DNA from: Streptomyces aurantiogriseus
Lineage (GTDB): Bacteria > Actinomycetota > Actinomycetes > Streptomycetales > Streptomycetaceae
Assembly (NCBI RefSeq): GCF_014649375.1
Contig: NZ_BMSX01000022.1
Coordinates: forward strand, 1-64,000
Length of the DNA stretch: 64,000 nucleotides
Direction of reading: 5' to 3'
Both the position numbers and the translations under genes were made by a program. Below the pieces are notes generated by a model. It had not been told where the DNA came from and did not search any database. It saw nothing but the letters and a program-made list of their open reading frames with translations. Positions 34,081-42,037 of the stretch are shown here, in pieces (within the stretch, counting starts at the first letter, position 1; each line of letters begins with the position of its first letter).

Positions 34081-34845
34081 TCAGCGGGCCAGGGAGGCAT
34101 GGTCGCCCATGACGACAACCGGGTGGAGGGCGGGGTCGAGGGCGCGGAGCAGCTCCTTCATGTGCTGCTCGGCGATGCTCACGCAGCCGTGGGTGGGTCC
34201 GCCGTGATCGACGTGGAGCCAGATCCCGCCACCGCGCTTCGCACCCAGCGGACGGGTCCAGTCCAGCGGCGAAGTGCCGGGTTTGCGGTTGTAGTTGATG
34301 GCGATCACGTAGTCGAAGGACCCGTCGAGCGGCTCGCCCTCGAAGCCGGTGCCGGGCGAGTCGAAACCGCCGGACGACTGGTCGTACGGCAGCCGGGTGC
34401 CGGGGTCGCGCAGCCGTCCGCCGGCGTCGGTGAGGCCGTAGACGCCGATGGGTGAGCGCAGGTCGCCGGCCGTGTGGTGGTCGGTCCAGCCGCGCAGCGC
34501 GTTGTGGGCGGGCCAGGCGGGGCCGGCCTTCCAGCCGGTCTCGAAGCGGTGGTACAGGACCACCGTGGAGAGGGGGGAGTCGCGGTCCTGTCCCGTCGCC
34601 ACGACGACCTGGCGTGCCGAGGCGGGTATGTCGGCCAGGGTCTCGGGGCCGAGGCCGGGGATGTGCCGCGGGGCCGACTGCACGGACATCTCGGGCGCGG
34701 GCAGACCGGGCGCCGAGGGGGTGGCGGTGGATGCGGTGTCGGACGAGGCGGTGGCTCGCTGGCTGGAGGAGGCCGCAGCGCCGCCGCATCCGGTGAGCAG
34801 GAGGGACGCGGCGAGCAGCGCGGCACGGGCACGGTGCGTGATCAT
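34081..34845 (-). CDS. L,D-transpeptidase-type lipoprotein
   Basis: A 254-residue lipoprotein: signal peptide with lipobox LLTGC (C20), a Ser/Thr/Ala-rich linker to about 50, then a YkuD-like catalytic domain. The active site reads HVDHGGPTHGCVSI, with the catalytic Cys in HGC and the upstream His. L,D-transpeptidases make 3-3 peptidoglycan crosslinks or attach proteins; periplasmic-type murein scaffolds are the expected substrate. ATG 34845 follows AGGG. Its position between a two-component system and an M1 peptidase suggests envelope function. Confidence 0.87.
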   Translation of the reverse strand: MITHRARAALLAASLLLTGCGGAAASSSQRATASSDTASTATPSAPGLPAPEMSVQSAPRHIPGLGPETLADIPASARQVVVATGQDRDSPLSTVVLYHRFETGWKAGPAWPAHNALRGWTDHHTAGDLRSPIGVYGLTDAGGRLRDPGTRLPYDQSSGGFDSPGTGFEGEPLDGSFDYVIAINYNRKPGTSPLDWTRPLGAKRGGGIWLHVDHGGPTHGCVSIAEQHMKELLRALDPALHPVVVMGDHASLAR

Positions 34846-34887
34846 GGGTCGACCCTGGCCGAGAGGTGTGAGGAACTGGTCAGGTTC

Positions 34888-36285
34888 TTACGGCTGGTTG
34901 GGCTTGCCCCGAGCGTACAGCCAGGTCTGGAACAGCCTGCTCAGTTCCTTGCCGGACAGTCGCTCCGCCAGGCGCTCGAACTGGGCGGTGGTGCCGTTGC
35001 CGTGGCGGTGTTCCGAGGCCCAGGCGCGCAGGATGCGGAAGAAGGCGTGGTCGCCGACGGCGGTGCGCAGGGCGTGCAGGGTCATGGCGCCGCGGGCGTA
35101 GACGGGGGTGCCGAAGATGTGGGCGCCACTGCCGGGGTCGCCGGGCGGGAAGGCCCACACGGGGTCGCTCGCCGGGAGGGCGTACAGCCCGTCGAAGGTC
35201 TGCCGGGCGCTGTCGCCGCCGTGCTGCTCGGCGTAGAGCCACTCCGTGTAGACGGCGAAGCCCTCGTTGAGCCAGATGTCCTTCCAGGAGGTGAGGGAGA
35301 CGGAGTCGCCGAACCACTGGTGGGCGCTCTCGTGGACGAGGGTGCTCAGTCGGGGTGCGCGGTCGTACACGGGCCGGGTCTGGGTCTCCAGCGCGTAGCC
35401 GACCTGCGGGGCGCGGTCGACGATCGACCCGGCGGCGCGGAACGGGTAGGGGCCGAACAGCCGGCTCTCCCACTCCAGGACGGACGGGAGCTGTTCGAGG
35501 ACGGGCGCGGCGGCGGTCGCCTCACGGGGGTCGACGGCGTTGTAGACCTTGATGCCGTCGCGGGTCGTGAACTGCTCGACCTGGAACTTCCCGATGGTCG
35601 CCGTGGCGAGGTAGGCGGCCATGGGTTCCGCCTGGCGCCAGCGGAAGGTGGTCTTCCCGGCCTCGGTGCGCCGGCCGAGGAGGACGCCGTTGGCGACCGC
35701 CGTGCGTCCTTCGGGGACGGTGATCGTGAAGTCGTAGGAGGACTTGTCGGTGGGGTGGTTGTTGGCGGGGAACCAGGTCATGGCGCCCTGCGGCTCGGCG
35801 GCGACGAACGCGCCGTCGTCGGTGGGGATCCAGCCGTCCAGGGAGCCGTCGGGGTCGGTGACCGGGCCGGGGGTGCCGGAGTAGGTGACCGTGATCCGGA
35901 ACTGCTGGCCCTTGCGCAGGGCGCGGCGCGGGGTGATGACGAGTTCCTGGCCGTCGCTCCGGTGCTCGGCCCGGGCGCGGTCCACCGTCAGGCCGGTGAC
36001 CTTCAGCCCGTGCAGGTCGAGGTCGAACCGGGTGAGGCGCTGGGTGGCGCGGGCGGTGAGCACGGCCTGGCCGTCGAGGTGACGGCTGCCCGGGTCGTAA
36101 CGGAGGGTCAGGTCGTAGTGGTCGACGTGGTAGCCGCCGTTGCCGGCGAGGGGGAAGTAGGGGTCACCGACGCCGGAGCTGCCCACCGGGCCGGCCGCGA
36201 GAGCGGGGTCGGCCGCGGTGAGCAGCGCCGCCACGGCGACGGGTACGGTCGCGAGGAGGGCGGGGCGTCTGTGGGGGTGTGTCAC
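34888..36285 (-). CDS. Secreted M1-family metallopeptidase
   Basis: A 465-residue zinc aminopeptidase-like enzyme. A signal peptide (residues 1-30, ending ADPALAAG) precedes an N-terminal beta-sandwich. The catalytic domain has HESAHQW with the downstream Glu in NEGFAVYTEWLY, the M1 zinc triad. The exopeptidase motif, usually GxMEN, reads GYALETQ here, as in several actinobacterial M1 members. The C-terminal ERAP-like helical domain is short. GTG 36285 has AAGGAG six bases upstream. A perfect-arm palindrome at 36307-36326 sits in its leader/promoter. Confidence 0.9.
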   Translation of the reverse strand: MTHPHRRPALLATVPVAVAALLTAADPALAAGPVGSSGVGDPYFPLAGNGGYHVDHYDLTLRYDPGSRHLDGQAVLTARATQRLTRFDLDLHGLKVTGLTVDRARAEHRSDGQELVITPRRALRKGQQFRITVTYSGTPGPVTDPDGSLDGWIPTDDGAFVAAEPQGAMTWFPANNHPTDKSSYDFTITVPEGRTAVANGVLLGRRTEAGKTTFRWRQAEPMAAYLATATIGKFQVEQFTTRDGIKVYNAVDPREATAAAPVLEQLPSVLEWESRLFGPYPFRAAGSIVDRAPQVGYALETQTRPVYDRAPRLSTLVHESAHQWFGDSVSLTSWKDIWLNEGFAVYTEWLYAEQHGGDSARQTFDGLYALPASDPVWAFPPGDPGSGAHIFGTPVYARGAMTLHALRTAVGDHAFFRILRAWASEHRHGNGTTAQFERLAERLSGKELSRLFQTWLYARGKPNQP

Positions 36286-36306
36286 GTGCGCTCCTTGGGG
36301 GTGGCG

Positions 36307-36326
36307 TGTGAGCGAACGTGCTCACA
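36307..36326. promoter_or_regulatory. Palindrome in the M1 peptidase promoter region
   Basis: TGTGAGC, six bases, GCTCACA: seven perfect pairs. It overlaps a minus-strand GTCAAT-N17-TACTGT that could be the peptidase promoter. The site resembles GntR/BldD/LacI-type half sites (GTGAGC) but the regulator cannot be named. Confidence 0.5.
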
Positions 36327-36450
36327 GTAGGCACCCATCGGACCGGATTGACCCTCCATCAGGTCACGTTCCGCCGCGTCGCCCACCGTGCGGCGCGGTG
36401 GTCGGCAGTACGCTCCCGGCACCACCCGCCGCCCCGAGGAAGGCCCGCCC

Positions 36451-36798
36451 GTGAGCGTCCGCGTGCGCCGCGTCTACGAACCGCCCGAGCCCGAGGACGG
36501 TGTCCGCGTCCTGGTCGACCGGCTGTGGCCGCGGGGCCTCGCCAAGGACGCGGCCCGGGTCGACGAGTGGCCCAAGGGCCTGACCCCGTCGACCGAGCTG
36601 CGCCGTTGGTACCACGCGGGCGAGGGCTCGTACGAGGAGTTCGCCCGCCGGTACGAGGCGGAGCTGGCCGCCCCGGAGGCGGCCGAACTCCTCGATCACG
36701 TCCGTGAGTTGGCGGACGAAGGACAGGTGACCCTGCTGACGGCCGCGAAGGAGCCGGAGCGCAGTCACGCCGCTGTCCTGGTCCGCCTCCTGGGCTGA
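36451..36798 (+). CDS. DUF488-family protein
   Basis: A 115-residue DUF488 protein. The signature is RVLVDRLWPRGLAKD near the N-terminus, ELRRWYHAGEGSYEEFARRY in the middle and VTLLTAAKEPERSHA at the end; the family is small and cytoplasmic with no established reaction. GTG 36451 is chosen because GAGGAAGG precedes it; upstream in-frame sequence is not conserved-looking. It stands alone, diverging from the M1 peptidase and converging on the FAD dehydrogenase. Confidence 0.88.
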   Translation: MSVRVRRVYEPPEPEDGVRVLVDRLWPRGLAKDAARVDEWPKGLTPSTELRRWYHAGEGSYEEFARRYEAELAAPEAAELLDHVRELADEGQVTLLTAAKEPERSHAAVLVRLLG

Positions 36799-36834
36799 GA
36801 GCCCGGCCTGTCCGAGCTCTCGGCCCGCCCGAGC

Positions 36835-38508
36835 TCAGCCCGTCTGCCGCGCGGCCGCCCGTCCCGCCGCGCGCCCGGAGAACAGGCAGCCGCCGAGGAA
36901 GGTGCCCTCGAGGGCGTTGTAGCCGTGGACGCCGCCACCGCCGAAGCCGGCGACCTCGCCCGCCGCGTACAGGCCCTCGATCGGCCGGCCGTCGGCGCCC
37001 AGGGCGCGCGAGTCGAGGTCGGTCTGGATGCCGCCGAGGGTCTTGCGGGTGAGCACGTGCAGCTTGACGGCGATCAGCGGGCCGGCCTCGGGGTCGAGGA
37101 TGCGGTGCGGGGTGGCGACGCGGCCGAGGCGGTCGCCGATGTAGCGGCGGGCGTTGCGGATGCCCTGTACCTGGGCGTCCTTGGCGTAGGGGTTGGCGAT
37201 CTGGAGGTCGCGGGCCCGGATCCGGCGGCGCAGTTCCTCGGCGTCGAGCAGCGGCTTCTCGGTCAGGGCGTTCATCTTCTCGACGAGCCGGTCGAGGGTG
37301 TCGGCGACGACGAAGTCCGCGCCGTGGTCGAGGAAGGCCTGCACCGGGCCGGGAGCGCCCTTGCCGAGGATGCGGTCGCGCAGGAAGGACTTGCGGTCCT
37401 TGGCGGTGATGTCGGGGTTCTGCTCGGAGCCCGACAGCGCGAACTCCTTCTCGACGATCTTCCGGGTGAGGACGAACCAGGAGTGGTCGTGGCCCGCGAG
37501 GTCCTCGGTGGTGCGCAGGTGCTTGAGCGTCCCGAGGGTGTCGTAGCCCGGCAGGCAGGGGTCGGGCAGACGGCGGCCGAGGGCGTCGAACCACATCGAG
37601 GACGGGCCGGCCAGGATGCGGATGCCGTGGCCCGGCCAGATGGAGTCCCAGTTCTGGACGCCCTCGGTGTAGTGCCACATGCGGTCCCGGTTGACCAGGC
37701 GGACGCCGGCGCCGGCGCTGATGTCGAGCATGCGGCCGTCGACGTAGGCCGGGACGCCGGTGACCATCTCGGCGGGCGGGGTGCCCAGGCGCTCCGGCCA
37801 GTACCGGCGGACCATCTCGTGGTTGGCGCCGATGCCGCCGCTGGTGACGATCACGGCCTGGGCGGTCAGCTCGAAGTCGCCGGCGCGGTCGCGGTTGGAG
37901 GCCACACCGCGCGGCGAGTCGTCGGGCGCGAGAACCGTGCCGCGCACACCGCGGGCGGCGCCGTCCTGGAGGACCAGTTCGTCGACCCGGTGGCGGTGGT
38001 AGAAGGTCAGCAGCCCGTCGCGGGCGGCCTGCTTGGCGTGGCGGGCGAACGGTTCGACGACGCCGGTTCCCGTGCCCCAGGCGATGTGGAAGCGGGGTAC
38101 GGAGTTGCCGTGCCCGTCGGCGCGCAGGTCACCGCGCTCGGCCCAGCCGACGGTCGGCAGGAAGGTGATGCCGTGCCCGGCCAGCCAGGACCGCTTCTCC
38201 CCCGCCGCGAACTCGACGTAGGCGCGCGCCCAGCGCACCGCCCAGGAGTCCTCGTCGTCGGTGCGGTCGAACTGCGCGCTGCCCTGCCAGTCGCTCCAGG
38301 CGAGGTCGAACGAGTCCTTGACGCCCAGGCGCCGCTGCTCGGGCGAGTCGACGAGGAACAGCCCGCCGAAGGACCAGAACGCCTGGCCGCCGAGGTTGGC
38401 GGCGTTCTCCTGGTCGACCAGGGCGACCCGCCTGCCCCTGCTGGTGAGTTCGTGCGCCGCGACCAGGCCGGCGAGGCCCGCTCCGACGACGATGACGTCC
38501 GCGTCCAT
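36835..38508 (-). CDS. FAD-binding dehydrogenase (KstD/fumarate reductase-like)
   Basis: A 557-residue flavoprotein. The FAD motif DVIVVGAGLAGLVAAHELTS is at the N-terminus, with EN-ANLGGQAFWSFGG after it and the C-terminal GLYAAGEVAGFGGGGVHGYN that closes the FAD site. The family contains 3-ketosteroid delta1-dehydrogenases and related enzymes; the substrate is unknown. It lies 33 bases after the TetR gene on the same strand, so it is very likely co-transcribed and repressed by it through the tandem operators at 39190-39222. Confidence 0.87.
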   Translation of the reverse strand: MDADVIVVGAGLAGLVAAHELTSRGRRVALVDQENAANLGGQAFWSFGGLFLVDSPEQRRLGVKDSFDLAWSDWQGSAQFDRTDDEDSWAVRWARAYVEFAAGEKRSWLAGHGITFLPTVGWAERGDLRADGHGNSVPRFHIAWGTGTGVVEPFARHAKQAARDGLLTFYHRHRVDELVLQDGAARGVRGTVLAPDDSPRGVASNRDRAGDFELTAQAVIVTSGGIGANHEMVRRYWPERLGTPPAEMVTGVPAYVDGRMLDISAGAGVRLVNRDRMWHYTEGVQNWDSIWPGHGIRILAGPSSMWFDALGRRLPDPCLPGYDTLGTLKHLRTTEDLAGHDHSWFVLTRKIVEKEFALSGSEQNPDITAKDRKSFLRDRILGKGAPGPVQAFLDHGADFVVADTLDRLVEKMNALTEKPLLDAEELRRRIRARDLQIANPYAKDAQVQGIRNARRYIGDRLGRVATPHRILDPEAGPLIAVKLHVLTRKTLGGIQTDLDSRALGADGRPIEGLYAAGEVAGFGGGGVHGYNALEGTFLGGCLFSGRAAGRAAARQTG

Positions 38509-38541
38509 GGCGACCGTTGCCCTTTCTCCTGAAGGTGTCGT

Positions 38542-39174
38542 TCAGCTGTGCGTCCGGCTTGCGCTGCCGTCGGTCAGCAGCGCGGTGAGCAGCTGCTTGA
38601 GCCAGGCGCGGGCGCCGTCCACGTCCTTGTCCAGCAGCAGCTGGGTGGTGACCCCGTCGTACGCGGCGACCACCGCGCGGGCGGCGGCGTCGGCGTCGCC
38701 GAGTACGGCGGGCAGTGGGGTGTGGCCGCGGGCGCGGGCGAGCCGGTCGGCGATCGCCCCGCGCAGCCGGGCCCGGTGTTCCAGCAGGGACTGCGCCACG
38801 GCCGGGTCACGGGCGGCGTGCACCAGGAAGTCCGTCTTCACCAGCAGCCAGTCGAGGTCGAGGAGCAGCACCTCGGTGACCCGGTCCACGGAGGCGGGCA
38901 CGTCGAGGTCCGGACCGTCGCCGGCGAGCGCGTCGGCGACCTGCCGGGCGATCAGGTCCGCGCGCTGCCGGTAGAGCGCGAAGAACAGCTCGTCCAGGCT
39001 GTCGAAGTTGGAGTAGAAGGCGCCCCGGCTGTAGCCGGCGGCCTCGCAGACCTCCTCGATGGAGACCCGCCCGAAGCCCTTCGCGGCGAACACCTCGAAG
39101 GCGGCGTCGAGCAGGTTGGCGCGCGTGCGCACGCGGCGTCTGGTGACGCGCCCGGCCGTCTGCTCCGTCGCCAT
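38542..39174 (-). CDS. TetR-family regulator
   Basis: A 210-residue repressor. The HTH (about residues 16-62) reads RANLLDAAFEVFAAKGFGRV, then EEVCEAAGYSRGAFYSNFDS; a helical ligand domain follows. ATG 39174 has GGAGGT upstream; the longer frame to 39213 runs through the operator and is rejected. The gene is first in an operon with the FAD dehydrogenase, and two GATAC-N6-GTATC palindromes lie 16-48 bases before its start, the expected layout for autorepression. Confidence 0.92.
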   Translation of the reverse strand: MATEQTAGRVTRRRVRTRANLLDAAFEVFAAKGFGRVSIEEVCEAAGYSRGAFYSNFDSLDELFFALYRQRADLIARQVADALAGDGPDLDVPASVDRVTEVLLLDLDWLLVKTDFLVHAARDPAVAQSLLEHRARLRGAIADRLARARGHTPLPAVLGDADAAARAVVAAYDGVTTQLLLDKDVDGARAWLKQLLTALLTDGSASRTHS

Positions 39175-39189
39175 CTCGGACCTCCGTTC

Positions 39190-39222
39190 GATACGCGAAT
39201 GTATCCGATACACCGATGTATC
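39190..39222. promoter_or_regulatory. Tandem TetR operators
   Basis: GATAC-N6-GTATC occurs at 39190-39205 and again at 39207-39222, 17 bases apart centre to centre. The second copy extends to seven-base arms (CGATACA / TGTATCG). Two dimers on adjacent faces are the usual cooperative TetR mode. The sites also lie upstream of the divergent alkB-like gene (ATG 39299). Confidence 0.75.
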
Positions 39223-39298
39223 GAAAGAGTCTTCGCCCGAGCCCGCCGCGAGCCCACTCCCGGGAACATACTTTCGATTTCAGAGTTACGCTGAACCC

Positions 39299-39928
39299 AT
39301 GACCAGGCACCTGCAGGGCTCCCTCTTCGACCAGACCGACGAGGTGCAGCTCGGCCCGCTCGACGGGATGCGCCGGACCGTGCTGGGCTCGGGCGCCTGG
39401 ATCGACGTGCTGCCGGGCTGGCTCACGGGCTCGGACCTGCTGTTCGAACAGCTGGCGACCGAGGTGCCGTGGCGCGCGGAGCGCCGGAAGATGTACGACC
39501 ACACGGTCGACGTCCCCCGGCTGCTCGCCTTCTACGACGCGGACCGCGAGCTGCCCCACCCGGTCCTGGCAGAGGCCCGCGACGCCCTCGGCGCGCACTA
39601 CGCCGACGAGCTGGGCGAGCCCTTCGTCACCGCCGGCCTGTGCTTCTACCGCGACGGACGGGACAGCGTGGCCTGGCACGGAGACCGGATCGGCCGGGGC
39701 GCCCACGAGGACACCATGGTCGCCATCCTCTCGGTGGGCGCGCCCCGCGATCTGCTTCTGCGCCCGGCGCACGGCGGCGGCAGCAGCGTGCGGCGCCCGC
39801 TGGGACACGGCGATCTGATCGTGATGGGCGGCTCCTGCCAGCGGACCTGGGAGCACTGCGTCCCCAAGTCGACGCGTGCCGCCGGCCCGCGCATCAGCAT
39901 CCAGTTCCGCCCGCGGGGCGTGCAGTAG
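39299..39928 (+). CDS. AlkB-like 2OG-Fe(II) oxygenase
   Basis: A 209-residue dioxygenase that probably repairs N-alkylated nucleic-acid bases by oxidative demethylation. The iron ligands are H127 and D129 (WHGDRIG) and H186 (TWEHCVP); R198 in GPRISIQFRP contacts 2-oxoglutarate. The N-terminal nucleotide-recognition lid is short, as in bacterial AlkB group proteins. No strong ribosome site precedes the ATG. It is divergent from the TetR gene and its -35 region may be shared with the tandem operators, though functional linkage is unclear. Confidence 0.88.
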   Translation: MTRHLQGSLFDQTDEVQLGPLDGMRRTVLGSGAWIDVLPGWLTGSDLLFEQLATEVPWRAERRKMYDHTVDVPRLLAFYDADRELPHPVLAEARDALGAHYADELGEPFVTAGLCFYRDGRDSVAWHGDRIGRGAHEDTMVAILSVGAPRDLLLRPAHGGGSSVRRPLGHGDLIVMGGSCQRTWEHCVPKSTRAAGPRISIQFRPRGVQ

Positions 39929-39966
39929 GGACACATGACGGCAGACGAATGAGGGGTGTGCATTCC

Positions 39967-39994
39967 GCGTTTACGTACCCCTCGGGGGTACGTA
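39967..39994 (+). promoter_or_regulatory. SigB-type promoter overlapping a perfect palindrome
   Basis: GCGT (39967-39970), 15 bases, GGGTAC (39986-39991) fits the SigB pattern; transcription would begin about 8 bases before the ATG at 40005. The same bases lie in TACGTACCCC-TCG-GGGGTACGTA (39972-39994), a perfect 10-base-arm palindrome resembling CsoR/RcnR-family operators. Confidence 0.55.
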
Positions 39995-40004
39995 CGTTGC
40001 CCCC

Positions 40005-41228
40005 ATGACGAACCCACCGGAGCACGTGTCCGTGCCCGACCGGCCCGAGACCGCATCCCGGCGTACGGAACTGGACGTGCTGCGTGCCCTGGTCGTGGTG
40101 GGCCTGGTCTTCTTCCACGCCGCGCTGGTCTTCTCCCCGGACGACGACTTCTACGTCAAGAACGCCGACACGACCGAGGCCGTGACCGTCGTCGCCGGTC
40201 TCGGCGTGGTCTGGGCGATGCCGATGCTGTTCCTGGTCGCAGGGCTCGGCGCACGCCACTCGGTCCGCCGGCGCGGCCCCGGCGGCTTCGCCCGCGAGCG
40301 TCTGCTGCGCCTGGGCGTCCCGCTGGTCTTCGCCACGGTCGCCCTCGACCCGCTCCCGCAGTGGCTGCGGCAGCGCGCCGCCGACCCCGCCTACGACGAG
40401 TCGTACGGGCACTTCTGGCTCCGCTTCTTCGACGTCCACCTGGACCTTGCCGACTTCCCCTTCGTCCTCGACGGGGAGCACTTCGAGACCGGCCATCTGT
40501 GGTTCGTGGTGCTCCTGCTCGTCTTCTGCCTGCTGGTCGCGGCGGTTGCGGGGCCGGTGGCGACGGCCGGCGAACGCGCCGCCTCCGCTCTCGCGGACCG
40601 CCCGGCCCTCCTGCTGCTGCCCGCCCTCCCGCTGGCCCTGCTCAATGTCCTGCTCGGCATGGAGGAAGGCTTCGCCGGCTGGAACCGCTGGACGTACCTG
40701 CTGTTCTTCCTCTACGGCTACGCCCTCGCCGACGACGAGCGCAGCCGCGCCGGCATGCGTCGCCTGGCCGTGCCGGTCGGTGTCGCCGGGCTGGTCCTCT
40801 TCCTGGCGACCGCGCCCGGATTCTCGGCGGCGGACGACCCGTTCACCGACCGGACACCGCTCGCGCTGCTCACCCGCGCGCTGTTCAGCGCGGCGGGCTG
40901 GTGCTGGGTCGTGGCGATCCTGGGCCTGCTGGACAGGCGCCGTGCCCGACGGCGTCCGGCGCCGGTCGGCCGGGGCCGCGGCGGTCCCGTCCTCGGCTAT
41001 CTCGTCGTCGCCGCGCTGCCGTTGTACGTGCTCCACCAGCCGGTCGTCGTCGCGTTCGCCTACGGCGTGGTCGGCTGGAGCGCGCCGATCGCCGTCAAGT
41101 ACGCGGCGATCGTGACCGCTTCGCTGGCGGCGACGCTCCTGGTGTACGAGTTCCTGGTGCGCCGGACGCCGGTGACGAGGTTCCTGTTCGGCATGCGCAC
41201 CGCCCCGCCGCCCGCGCCCCCGTCCTGA
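40005..41228 (+). CDS. Acyltransferase-3 family membrane protein
   Basis: A 407-residue integral membrane acyltransferase (OpgC/OafA type) with about ten helices. RRTELDVLRALVVVGLVFFHA is the characteristic first helix with the catalytic-type His at its end; later helices include HLWFVVLLLVFCLLVAAVAG and LGYLVVAALPLYVLHQPVVV. These enzymes add acyl groups to surface or secreted glycans or small molecules. The target is unknown. The ATG at 40005 has only a short leader after the predicted SigB promoter. Followed 50 bases later by an MBL-fold hydrolase on the same strand. Confidence 0.88.
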   Translation: MTNPPEHVSVPDRPETASRRTELDVLRALVVVGLVFFHAALVFSPDDDFYVKNADTTEAVTVVAGLGVVWAMPMLFLVAGLGARHSVRRRGPGGFARERLLRLGVPLVFATVALDPLPQWLRQRAADPAYDESYGHFWLRFFDVHLDLADFPFVLDGEHFETGHLWFVVLLLVFCLLVAAVAGPVATAGERAASALADRPALLLLPALPLALLNVLLGMEEGFAGWNRWTYLLFFLYGYALADDERSRAGMRRLAVPVGVAGLVLFLATAPGFSAADDPFTDRTPLALLTRALFSAAGWCWVVAILGLLDRRRARRRPAPVGRGRGGPVLGYLVVAALPLYVLHQPVVVAFAYGVVGWSAPIAVKYAAIVTASLAATLLVYEFLVRRTPVTRFLFGMRTAPPPAPPS

Positions 41229-41278
41229 TCTGCTTTGCTGTCCCCGTCGGGCACGGACCTCACCCCCACGGGACAGCG

Positions 41279-42028
41279 ATGCGGGCAGACGTACAGCAAG
41301 TGGCGGACGGCACCTATCTGGTGCACGGCAGCAACACCAACTGGGTCATCCTCACCGAGGGGGACGCCGTCACCCTCATCGACACCGGGTACCCGGGGGA
41401 CCGGCAGCTCGTCCTGGACTCCCTCGCGGCGGTGGGCAGTTCACCCGAGGCGGTCGCGGCGGTGCTGATCACCCACGCCCACAACGACCACCTGGGCTCC
41501 GCCGAGCACCTGCGCGCGACGTACGGCACGCCCGTCTACCTCCATCCGGCCGAAGTCCCCCACGCCCGGCGGGAGTTCCTCCAGCAGGTGACCGTCGGCG
41601 AGGTGCTGAGGAACGTCTGGCGTCCGGGTGTGCTGCCGTGGATGGTGCACGTGCTGCAGTCCGGCGGCACCGAGCAGCACCCGGTCACCGCTCCGGAGCC
41701 CTTCCCGGCCGCCACCGGCCCACTGGACCTGCCCGGCCGGCCCGTGCCCGTGCACACCCCCGGCCACACGGACGGCCACGCCGTCTTCCATCTCCCGGAG
41801 GCCGGGATCGTCGTCTCCGGCGACGCGCTGGTCAGTGGCCACCGCACCTCCCGGGTGCAGGGGCCGCAGCTGCTGCCCGACATGTTCCACCACGAGCGCG
41901 CCCGCGCGGTGGCGTCCCTGGACACGATCGAGGAACTGGACGCGGACGTCCTGCTGCCCGGCCACGGGCCGGTGCACCGGGGCTCCGTGCGGGAGGCGGC
42001 GCAGCGGGCACGGGAACGGGCCGTCTAA
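41279..42028 (+). CDS. Metallo-beta-lactamase-fold hydrolase
   Basis: A 249-residue dinuclear zinc hydrolase. Metal ligands are H66, H68, D70, H71 (THAHNDHLG), H163 (HTPGHTDGH), D182 (SGDALVSG) and H229 (LLPGHGP). The family includes glyoxalase II, lactonases and RNases; the small size and single domain fit a lactonase or thioesterase-like enzyme. No ribosome site stronger than GGGACAG is seen, so translation may be weak. It precedes the DUF4032 gene by 9 bases, so these two are co-transcribed. Confidence 0.88.
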   Translation: MRADVQQVADGTYLVHGSNTNWVILTEGDAVTLIDTGYPGDRQLVLDSLAAVGSSPEAVAAVLITHAHNDHLGSAEHLRATYGTPVYLHPAEVPHARREFLQQVTVGEVLRNVWRPGVLPWMVHVLQSGGTEQHPVTAPEPFPAATGPLDLPGRPVPVHTPGHTDGHAVFHLPEAGIVVSGDALVSGHRTSRVQGPQLLPDMFHHERARAVASLDTIEELDADVLLPGHGPVHRGSVREAAQRARERAV

Positions 42029-42037
42029 GGTCAGGCC

